Shown piece after piece: positions 54,419-62,179 of a stretch of 64,000 nt of DNA (position 1 is the stretch's first letter; every line of letters starts with the position of its first letter). The notes beneath the pieces were generated by a model that saw nothing but the letters and a program-made list of their open reading frames with translations, was not told where the DNA came from and did no database searches. Both the position numbers and the translations under genes were made by a program. The stretch spans positions 1 to 64,000 of the forward strand of contig NZ_QUOK01000002.1 of assembly GCF_003390325.1 (NCBI RefSeq), in the 5' to 3' direction. This stretch comes from Rhodohalobacter sp. SW132 (lineage in GTDB: Bacteria; Bacteroidota; Rhodothermia; Balneolales; Balneolaceae).

Positions 54419-54663
54419 GGTGAACCATCTTTTTTCTGATTATATGTACATACTCACTTGCATAAATGCCGATAATAGGCAAAAAACAATAGTGGTTCAA
54501 TTCCCCGATCCCATGAGCAGGTAATGATTTTAATATCATCTCTGAAAAGCATTCCATCATTCTGTACAATATTTGTACAATCCCTCTTTACCTAAATATT
54601 ACCTTCATAATTTAAAATTATATTGAATAAAGGTGCAATCTAAAAATCAACGATTGGGGCATT

Positions 54664-56022
54664 ATGGGAAAAGAAATCAAGTCACCATTTTTTAATAAAT
54701 TATCAAGACGTGAATTTGTAAAAGCATCATCCATAACGGCAGGAGGTCTTTTACTGGGATCATTGCCGCTCGGTACGTCGGCTTATGCAGCCGGCAGTGA
54801 TATGCTGAAAATAGCACTGATCGGATGCGGCAGCAGAGGGACAGGTGCCGCGGCTAACGCATTGAGTTCAACTGAGGGAGTACAGCTTGTTGCAATGGCG
54901 GATATCCTGGAAGAACAGCTTGCTGACAGCTATAGAATATTGTCCACCCGCTATGCTGATACGGATAAAGTAAATGTGCCGGAAGAGCATAAATTTGTTG
55001 GGTTTGATGGTTTTAAAGATGCAATCTCACTGGCGGATGTTGTGCTTCTCACAACTCCAACATTTTTCAGGCCGCTCCATTTTGATGAGGCAGTCCACCA
55101 GGGAAAGCACGTTTTCATGGAGAAACCGGTAGCTGTTGATCCTGCAGGTGTTCGCCGGGTGCTTGAAGCCGGTAAGAAGGCGAAGGAGCAGAATCTGAAC
55201 GTGGTGGTAGGTCTGCAGAGACGTTATGATATGCGCTACCGCGAACTTCACAGGCGCCTGCAGGATGGTCAGATCGGAGAGATTATTTCGGGACAGGTTT
55301 ACTGGAACCAGGGCCCGTTTTTTATCCGGGAACGACAGCCGGGATGGTCAGAGCTTGAACATCAGATAAGAAATCATTTTCATTTTATCTGGCAGGCAGG
55401 CGATCAGGTTCTGGATCAGATGATTCACAACATCGATGTGGCAAACTGGTACCTGGGTGAGCATCCGGTCACTGCACAGGGTATGGGCGGACGCGAAGTG
55501 CGGACCGGTAAGGAGTACGGGCAGATTTTTGATCACAATTTTATCGAATATACCTATCCGAGCGGTGCCGTTATTTCTGCACAGTGCCGGCAGATACCGG
55601 GTGTTTTTAATATCGTAACCGAGCGGTTCAACGGCAGCAAAGGATTTCTGTCGACCGGCGGGCCCGAAGGCCCCACGATACACGACCGAAGAAAGAATGA
55701 ACTATTTCGGTATGAGGGTGAGGACGATCCGAGTCCGTATGATCATGAACACGTAGAGCTGTTTGATGCGATACGGAGCGGGAATACAATCGACAATACG
55801 GAATACGCATCTATATCAACCATGACCGCAATTATGGGCTTTATGGCAACCTATTCCGGGCAATTTCTGGAATGGGATGAAGCTTTGAATTCAGATAAAC
55901 GAATGTATCCGCACCATGACCTGCTGCCGGAAGATGTGACCTGGGATACCCCGGCTCCGGTACAGCCGAAAGAAGATGGATACTATCCGGTTCCGGTGCC
56001 CGGCGTAACTGAAGTACTCTGA
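54664..56022 (+). CDS. Gfo/Idh/MocA family oxidoreductase, Tat-exported
   Basis: 452 residues. Twin-arginine signal (LSRREFVKASSITAGGLLLG). NAD(P)-binding fold with KIALIGCGSRGTGAAANAL, MADILEEQL, and HVFMEKPVAVDPAGVRRVLE with the family Glu-Lys-Pro; GLQRRYDMRYRELHRRL and HNIDVANWYLGEHPV (active-site His/Asp) follow. Secreted family members act on sugars or cleave glycosides with NAD. The AGE-type epimerase is encoded nearby on the other strand. Confidence 0.92.
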   Translation: MGKEIKSPFFNKLSRREFVKASSITAGGLLLGSLPLGTSAYAAGSDMLKIALIGCGSRGTGAAANALSSTEGVQLVAMADILEEQLADSYRILSTRYADTDKVNVPEEHKFVGFDGFKDAISLADVVLLTTPTFFRPLHFDEAVHQGKHVFMEKPVAVDPAGVRRVLEAGKKAKEQNLNVVVGLQRRYDMRYRELHRRLQDGQIGEIISGQVYWNQGPFFIRERQPGWSELEHQIRNHFHFIWQAGDQVLDQMIHNIDVANWYLGEHPVTAQGMGGREVRTGKEYGQIFDHNFIEYTYPSGAVISAQCRQIPGVFNIVTERFNGSKGFLSTGGPEGPTIHDRRKNELFRYEGEDDPSPYDHEHVELFDAIRSGNTIDNTEYASISTMTAIMGFMATYSGQFLEWDEALNSDKRMYPHHDLLPEDVTWDTPAPVQPKEDGYYPVPVPGVTEVL

Positions 56023-56134
56023 TTTTAAATTTTGTTATGCAAAATCAGATGATCGGAATTCAGGGTTGTTTCCCGTTTCGATGTGGTAATATTTAGTTCA
56101 TTAAATTTGAATTGACCCGGCTGCTCAACAAATG

Positions 56135-57547
56135 TTAATCCTGTAATTTGTTTAACAGACGAATTCCGTTCATCATCGCCCGCCCGTCGTGGTAATTTGT
56201 TTTCCAGATATGACCTTTGGCGTCGTACCTGGAGTCGGGCGATTTATCCAGGCCGGATTCATACCACCCACCATATTCGTGATCGATGAAATATTCGTTA
56301 ATGTAGTCCCACATCTGCAGGAAATAGCGTTGATACTCCATTTCATCATCCGGGTATAGCAATGACATCAGCAGCAGTGCATTTAATCCTTCTGCCTGTG
56401 CCCACCATGTTTTTGTATCACGAACAACAACAAGATCTTCGTCTTTATCGAAATAATACCCTCCATCATAAAAACCCCCATTTTCATGATCCCAACCGGT
56501 TTTGAGCGAGTGATCCACCATCTGTTTTGCATAGTGGTGTGTCGTGGAATCATTCCGGATTCCAAGTGTTTCCGAGGCTTCGATCATTAAAAAAGCTGTT
56601 TCTACATCGTGCCCGAAAGAGACGTGGTCGAAATAGTAATTTTCCTCTCTGACCTGATCCGATGAATCGCGGTAAGACACCGGTGTCCAGTCCGCTTCAG
56701 AAAAGAGTACCAGGTAACCCGGGTCGATTCGGATGGTATCCCGTATGAGTGTAAGCATTTCGTTTAGCCGCTCTTCCAGCAGGGGATCGGGCCATACATG
56801 GTAAAGTTCTGTAAACGCTTCAAGCAGGTGAATGGATGAGTTTTGATCTTTTGGGGGAGTGCGATCGAGTCCGGTTGTGAGCGGAGTTCCGTCCCGTTCC
56901 ATAATATTGAAATAACCACCATGTTCGGCATCGTATGAATGGGTTTCAAGCCATTGGAAAGTATCAACTGCCAGTTCAAGGGCATCCTGATTGCCGGTTG
57001 CCTTTACGTATGCTGCCAAACCGTAGATCGCAAAAGCATTTCCATAGGCCTCTTTTATCGTGCGGTCGTTGAGATTTTGCACAACCGAGTCTTCTCTGCT
57101 GACCTGGTTATAAAAACCGCCATATTCCTGATCCCACATCACTTCTTTTAAATAGTGGAATCCGTGTTCAGCGGCTTTTAGTAAACGGTCAGTTTCCTTG
57201 TCATCAACAAACTCAGCAGCAATGGATGCTGTCCAGATGAGCCGGGACTGCGATACAATCATCCGTGGCTGCTGATCGTCCGCATTCCACTGGTAATTAA
57301 ACCGGGTGTTGAATCCTCCGGATTCTTCATCCACTGATGCCGGATACCACGGATTTAAGATGTGATTCATCAGATGAGATTTAAACTCCCCGGAGAGCGA
57401 CTTCCGTAATTCAGGATCAAGCGTGCCGGCAGGATTTCCGGCATGTTCATCACTGGCATTACATGCAGCAAATATCAGAACGGGCAGTAGAATGACAATT
57501 AAAATAAAACTGGTCATCTTTGTGAGTCTAACTCTGTAGTTGAACAT
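56135..57547 (-). CDS. AGE-family (N-acylglucosamine 2-epimerase-like) lipoprotein
   Basis: 470 residues. Lipoprotein signal with LIFAAC (Cys29; start ATG at 57547 or 57517). An (alpha/alpha)6 barrel follows: NPWYPASVDEESGGFNTRF, SQSRLIWTASIAAEF, EYGGFYNQVSRED, HGYDAEHGGYF-like SYDAEHGGYFN, SFGHDVETAFLMIEA, KTWWAQAEGLNALLL and WKTNYHDGRAMMNGIRLLNK. Matches AGE epimerases and cellobiose 2-epimerase relatives. Surface location suggests action on released oligosaccharides. Converges with the Gfo/Idh/MocA gene. Confidence 0.9.
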   Translation of the reverse strand: MFNYRVRLTKMTSFILIVILLPVLIFAACNASDEHAGNPAGTLDPELRKSLSGEFKSHLMNHILNPWYPASVDEESGGFNTRFNYQWNADDQQPRMIVSQSRLIWTASIAAEFVDDKETDRLLKAAEHGFHYLKEVMWDQEYGGFYNQVSREDSVVQNLNDRTIKEAYGNAFAIYGLAAYVKATGNQDALELAVDTFQWLETHSYDAEHGGYFNIMERDGTPLTTGLDRTPPKDQNSSIHLLEAFTELYHVWPDPLLEERLNEMLTLIRDTIRIDPGYLVLFSEADWTPVSYRDSSDQVREENYYFDHVSFGHDVETAFLMIEASETLGIRNDSTTHHYAKQMVDHSLKTGWDHENGGFYDGGYYFDKDEDLVVVRDTKTWWAQAEGLNALLLMSLLYPDDEMEYQRYFLQMWDYINEYFIDHEYGGWYESGLDKSPDSRYDAKGHIWKTNYHDGRAMMNGIRLLNKLQD

Positions 57548-57990
57548 TATTAGCGGAAAAAATTAATTGAACTTCGTGCAGGATCACTTTGATCTCTGAA
57601 AATATCTTTGACAGGTTACTAAATATTCTAAGCAGAATCACAACGGTTTACGTGAATTAGAAGAGCAATCAATTAGTTAGCGGATTGAAGCTGTCTTGAA
57701 TAAATAAAACATGATACTGTGTTTTTCAGCAAAGCCCTCTTTTATTAAATGAGTGATCTGATACCTGGACGTGATGATCCAAAATGGATATGATTAAGGC
57801 TAAGTAACTCAACACTGTTTTCTCTCTCCCTGGTAAATCGGCTTATTCATTGTTTATTCAATTTAGGGCAGTTACAAGATTTATATAAATATCTGCCTTT
57901 TATATATAACGGTTATTGTCAGCAGAATAAATATGTTTTTGTACATATAAAGAGACATTAACATTTAAAAAAATATTTCAGAGGGGAAAT
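57548..57990. other. Divergent intergenic region, nothing recognised
   Basis: AT-rich upstream region of the AGE epimerase and the 362-aa membrane protein. No gene, RNA or clear repeat. Confidence 0.4.
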
Positions 57991-59079
57991 ATGGGAAATA
58001 TAAAAAAAGTTAATCCCTATACTCACGAACCTAAAAAGGGAGTATCCTGGAGAGCTATTTTTGCAGGAACGTTGACGGTATTATCAATTCTGCTGATTCT
58101 CAATCTAATAGGACTCGCTATTGGACTGGGTACCATCGAGCCTACCGAGGATGCCAACCCATTGAGCGGAATTGGTACCGGGGCCTTGATTTGGTGGGTC
58201 GTCAGTAATTTAATTGCACTCTTTGCAGGTGGATTTGTTGCTGCCCGTGTCGGTATTTCACTTACTGATATCAGTGGTGTTGTTCAGGGAATTATGACTT
58301 GGGCTCTGTATACGCTTATCTCAATATGGCTATTAACCACGGTGGCCGGTACCATTATATCGGGTGTCGGAAGCGTGGTTGGCGGTGTGATTTCCACAAC
58401 TGGAGATGCTGCAGGCGATGCAATTGCACCGGCGATTGAAAGGGCTGTTGAAGATCTTGACGAATCCCTTGACGATGCTAAAGAAGAAATTTATGCTCTG
58501 ATGAGAGATGCCGGAACGGATCCTGATGAACTGGAATCTGATGTAGAGGAAGGCGTCGCTCAGGGTCTCAGGGATGGTGACGTAGAACAGGCTTTCAGAA
58601 ATGCCCGTAACAGAATAACCCAGACCTTCGAAGAGGTGGACAGGGATGAGCTCGTCAACATTCTGGCAGAACGGACCGATATGTCCCGGGGTGAAGCTGA
58701 GCAAGCTGTAGATAATGCACTGGCCGATTATGAATCACTGCGTCAGGATGTTGAAGAATTCCTTGCCGAGGCCGAAGAGGAGGCAAGAGTGCAGGGAGAA
58801 AAAGCGGCTGAAGCAGGAGCCAAAGCCGCAGGTTATCTGTCTGTAGCTCTCATATTTGGATTGTTTGCCGCTGCAATAGGCGGTGTATTTGGTGTCAGAG
58901 ATCTCAGGGATGATTATGAGGCTCATTATGTGCATCACAAAACTGTAGCTGAAAAACATGTGTATACAGACCCGCACCCTGTTAGTGATCCGAATCCACC
59001 TAACAGACCGCACCCGTCTGATTCACCTAATCCATCTGATGGTCCGAACCCGAACCCGCCTGACAGACCAGGGAAATAA
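57991..59079 (+). CDS. Membrane protein with acidic coiled region and Pro-rich tail
   Basis: 362 residues. Helices at about 20-48, 65-90, 97-140 and 282-305. Between them a long acidic helical part (about 145-270) with repeated EEV, DVE and ARNRITQTF patterns. The tail from about 325 is low-complexity, repeating DP/NP/PSD units (HPVSDPNPPNRPHPSDSPNP). The helix-rich start (VSWRAIFAGTLTVLSILLIL) recalls proteins found with PRC-barrel and stress genes. Function unknown. First of a same-direction group with the genes at 59266 and 59691. Confidence 0.75.
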   Translation: MGNIKKVNPYTHEPKKGVSWRAIFAGTLTVLSILLILNLIGLAIGLGTIEPTEDANPLSGIGTGALIWWVVSNLIALFAGGFVAARVGISLTDISGVVQGIMTWALYTLISIWLLTTVAGTIISGVGSVVGGVISTTGDAAGDAIAPAIERAVEDLDESLDDAKEEIYALMRDAGTDPDELESDVEEGVAQGLRDGDVEQAFRNARNRITQTFEEVDRDELVNILAERTDMSRGEAEQAVDNALADYESLRQDVEEFLAEAEEEARVQGEKAAEAGAKAAGYLSVALIFGLFAAAIGGVFGVRDLRDDYEAHYVHHKTVAEKHVYTDPHPVSDPNPPNRPHPSDSPNPSDGPNPNPPDRPGK

Positions 59080-59265
59080 TGGGCGGTAGGTCAAATAAAA
59101 TCCCCATTTCTCTCATGGATCGATATGGGAGAAGGGGAATGACATTCACAGTCACGCTTGGTCAAAAAAATGATTTGTAAGCACAAAGATTTTCCCAAAA
59201 ATAATGAGGGATTAAAACAGTCTTAAAACTCAAAACATAACCTCAATAAATAAAAAAACAAGATC

Positions 59266-59493
59266 ATGGCAAAAAATAAAAAAGAAGGAAAAACAGCTAA
59301 AGAGATAGAAGATTATACTGCGGAAATCCCATCAGATGCCTATCTGTGGACCGCTTTTAGTGTAATGGGTGTGTCATTAACCCTTAAACTTCTGCAAAAA
59401 AACGACCATGCATTGTTTGTAGGTCAGTGGGCCGCTCCAATTTTATTGATGGGAGTATATAATAAAATTGTAAAAGCAGAAGGGTCAGATTAA
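59266..59493 (+). CDS. Small membrane protein, unknown
   Basis: 75 residues. Basic/acidic N-terminus (KNKKEGKTAKEIEDYTAEIP), two hydrophobic segments (LWTAFSVMGVSLTLKLL and WAAPILLMGVYNKIV). No family named with certainty. Lies between the 362-aa membrane protein and the PRC-barrel gene, same strand. Confidence 0.7.
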   Translation: MAKNKKEGKTAKEIEDYTAEIPSDAYLWTAFSVMGVSLTLKLLQKNDHALFVGQWAAPILLMGVYNKIVKAEGSD

Positions 59494-59690
59494 CTAAAGA
59501 AGAGAAATCAAGGACCTTGAATAAAGTAATATCAAAGGAAAATAAGCTTCCCGGAGAATCCGAGTCATTGCCGGATGAAGAATCGGAAATGGCGACGAAG
59601 CTTTAAAGAGTTTATTTAAAATTCTTAACAATCTTGTAAAAAAACAAGATTTTAATAACAAAAACAGTAACAATCAAAAACCCTAATATT

Positions 59691-60050
59691 ATGAAATCAA
59701 ATATTTTATCTTCATCATCAATTACCGGACAAAATGTCTACAATCTTAAAGATGAAAACATAGGTGATATCAAGGACCTAATGATCGATCCGAACAATGC
59801 AGAAGTTGTATATGCTGTATTGTCTTTTGGAGGATTTATGGGCATTGGTAACAAATTATTTGCCATTCCAATAGAAGCCCTTCAGTTTTCAGATAAAGAC
59901 GAATCAATACGTCTGGATGTCGATAAGGAGAAACTGGAAAATGCCCCCAGCTTTGACAAAGACAACTGGCCAATGACAGCCGATAACAAGTTTGTCGATT
60001 CTGTATACAGCCATTATGGAGTTCAGAACCAGCGACATGCTTCTGTTTAG
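59691..60050 (+). CDS. PRC-barrel domain protein
   Basis: 119 residues. One PRC-barrel: ITGQNVYNLKDENIGDIKDL, MIDPNNAEVVYAVLSFGGFM, LFAIPIEALQF. The C-terminal part (KDNWPMTADNKFVDSVYSHY) is common in stand-alone PRC proteins linked with stress. Followed by a strong terminator at 60125-60174. Confidence 0.88.
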   Translation: MKSNILSSSSITGQNVYNLKDENIGDIKDLMIDPNNAEVVYAVLSFGGFMGIGNKLFAIPIEALQFSDKDESIRLDVDKEKLENAPSFDKDNWPMTADNKFVDSVYSHYGVQNQRHASV

Positions 60051-60124
60051 TCAAAACTGTTTTCTCTTAAAGTAGATTTAAATCTATTTTTTTGAGGAGG
60101 CCAGTTTTTTACTATGAAATCAAC

Positions 60125-60174
60125 AGGTATCCTTCATTTTAAGATTCTATTAAAATGTAGGGATGCCTTTTTTA
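60125..60174 (+). terminator. Rho-independent terminator after the PRC-barrel gene
   Basis: AGGTATCCTTCATTTT pairs with AAAATGTAGGGATGCCT with G-U pairs and one bulge, followed by TTTTTTATT. Confidence 0.75.
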
Positions 60175-60223
60175 TTCTACTATACCGGAATATGCGGCAA
60201 ATATAGATTTAAATTTCTTACTT

Positions 60224-60814
60224 TTATTCTTTAAGTCCATCGTCCTCTGCCTGATCTTCTGCCCGATCCATGTCCTCCTTATTTTCCACTTCGTCATTTT
60301 CATTATCAATAAGCGCATGCTCTTGTCCCAATCCCACGATCAGTATAATGTTATGGATGATTTTATACAGCATTAAGATCACCGCAACCATCATACCGCT
60401 TAGCAACGAGGAAACAAATAATATCAACCAATAGATGGTACTATACGACGATGTTGGAATGTTTTCCGCCTCGGCAAACGGTATATTGAGAAATTGAAAG
60501 AATACCAGGGTTAAAATAAACAGGAATGATGCGAATCTGGCCAGGCTCAATACCTGTTTATAGTGATATTTTTTCAATTTAGAATTGCTTGACGAACTGA
60601 TACCGAGCAGGGTTAAAATCAGAGCCAGGATTGTCGCTGATGCTAATATAATCGTATTGAAAAGTGTACTAATGCGCGGAATAGTTGTTTCAATGAGCTG
60701 TATCGCTTCGAAGCCTGAGAGATTTCCGAGAAGATAAACGGCGGCACCCGAAAATACCGCGGTTAATAACCCGCCAGACAACGGCATTTTATATTCATTA
60801 AAAAACTTATCCAT
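60224..60814 (-). CDS. Four-helix membrane protein with acidic tail, unknown
   Basis: 196 residues. Helices at about 12-32, 48-70, 88-112 and 125-158, then a cytoplasmic tail rich in Asp and Glu (NDEVENKEDMDRAEDQAEDD). No family recognised. Converges with the PRC-barrel gene. Confidence 0.7.
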   Translation of the reverse strand: MDKFFNEYKMPLSGGLLTAVFSGAAVYLLGNLSGFEAIQLIETTIPRISTLFNTIILASATILALILTLLGISSSSNSKLKKYHYKQVLSLARFASFLFILTLVFFQFLNIPFAEAENIPTSSYSTIYWLILFVSSLLSGMMVAVILMLYKIIHNIILIVGLGQEHALIDNENDEVENKEDMDRAEDQAEDDGLKE

Positions 60815-61586
60815 TCTTCTTTCTCTCTATATATTAATTTTTATTTTTAAGTGATTTAAATAAAGTAACAGACCGTTAAGCATATTCACTATTATTCTGG
60901 TACGGTAATCATTCATTTATTTATGTAATTCTGAATAAATTCAGCGGCAAATAAACGTCCGTCATTCCATTGGGTCTCATTAAAATATTCAGAGACAATC
61001 CCCTGCAGAAAATCTGGATAACGAACAATCGATTTACCGATAACTACACTTGGGTGCTCAAATCGATATATAGCAACTATGTTACTGAATGGTGGGCAAG
61101 TCCGTGTTAAAACCGGAGTGTATAAAAAACGGATGTTATATAACCAATAGCCATTACTCCATTACCTGAAACAGTAAAAACGGTAATTTCATCGCTTGCA
61201 TACCGGTTATATTTCTCTGACACTGTTGTTCTTCGAGATCCGTTTCTATTCAATTACATCCTTTAGCAGCGAATATAAAACCTGAAATAATAGGTATTCA
61301 GGGTGAAAAACCCGTGGTTAATAAGTTACGATGAAATATCGTCACACCCTTTGTAACAAGGTCTGATAACATTGCATATTTACTGCTTATTAGACTGAAT
61401 CAGTTTAAACTCCATTACGAGTATAAAAGGATACTACTATTCTTATCTCTCTTCCGCTTGCTAAATTATTTATAAGGTAAATCTGTAACAATTACTTAAA
61501 TAGATATAAATAATTAACTAAGTAATTTTCATAAAATGAAAATCCAATGAATACACGAATTCTAACATAAAAACGAAATTAAACAC
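60815..61586. other. Long intergenic region; possible decayed gene
   Basis: No intact gene. A frame on the minus strand is open from 61161 to a stop at 60913-60915. It has no start codon but a protein-like end (SIVRYPDFLQGIVSEYF, NETQWNDGRLFAAEFIQNYI). A second frame upstream (SDEITVFTVSGNGVMAIGYI) could be its shifted continuation. Family not recognised. The rest is AT-rich. Confidence 0.3.
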
Positions 61587-61934
61587 ATGTCAAACGATAA
61601 ATACCGGGAATGCATAGAAGCGTGTAATGCGTGTGCTGTTGCTTGTTCGTACTGCTCTACGGCTTGTTTGCAAGAGGATGATGTTAAGATGCTGACCAGA
61701 TGTATTCAACTCGATCAGGATTGTGCAGATATATGCCAACTTGCTGCCAAATCTATGGCCCGGGGATCCGAATTTTCAGACCGGATATTTCTTATCTGTG
61801 CCGAGATATGTGAAGCTTGTGGAGAAGAATGCAGACAGCACAAGAATATGGAGCATTGCCAGGAATGTGCAGACGCCTGTTTTGAATGTGCAGACATGTG
61901 CCGTGAAATGATAAGCATGAAAGTACCCGCGTAG
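61587..61934 (+). CDS. Four-helix-bundle cysteine-rich copper-binding protein (Csp-like)
   Basis: 115 residues with 19 Cys, mostly in CxxxC and CxxC pairs along four helices: CIEACNACAVACSYCSTACL, CIQLDQDCADICQLAAKSMA, LICAEICEACGEECRQHK, HCQECADACFECADMCREM. This is the DUF326/Csp family that stores many Cu(I) ions in the core of the bundle. No Tat or Sec signal, so the cytosolic (Csp3-like) type. Its neighbour is a catalase, both fitting metal and oxidative stress. Confidence 0.93.
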   Translation: MSNDKYRECIEACNACAVACSYCSTACLQEDDVKMLTRCIQLDQDCADICQLAAKSMARGSEFSDRIFLICAEICEACGEECRQHKNMEHCQECADACFECADMCREMISMKVPA

Positions 61935-61966
61935 TCTAATATAGTTTAAGTGATGAATTTTTAAAG

Positions 61967-62119
61967 GAGTGTCCCCCTTCCGCCATAGGCATCCATGCGG
62001 GGGAAGGAGGCAATAGGGGATGACCATTTTATTTATCAGTTTGGTTTTGGACCATTCTAGATTATGATGAACATCCCCCTGCTCTCTCCGTTCGCTTTCC
62101 CCCTTCAAAAGGGGGACTC
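61967..62119. repeat. Palindromic element with C5/G5 ends
   Basis: Left end GAGTGTCCCCCTT (61967-61979) and right end AAGGGGGACTC (62109-62119) are near-complements. Inside lies a tight hairpin CCCCCTT-CAA-AAGGGGG (62099-62115) followed by ACTCATTTTT, which could end transcription of the Csp gene. Looks like a small dispersed element; other copies are not in this window. Confidence 0.4.
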
Positions 62120-62179
62120 ATTTTTCCAACCCAGAAGATTAAGAATTGAACCAATTATAAATTAAATCAAGTTAATACC

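Noticed and set aside
59517-59606. 29-residue frame from a TTG after the 75-aa membrane protein gene
   Set aside because: Glu-rich, no ribosome site; might be an alternative-frame tail of the 75-aa gene, but nothing supports it.
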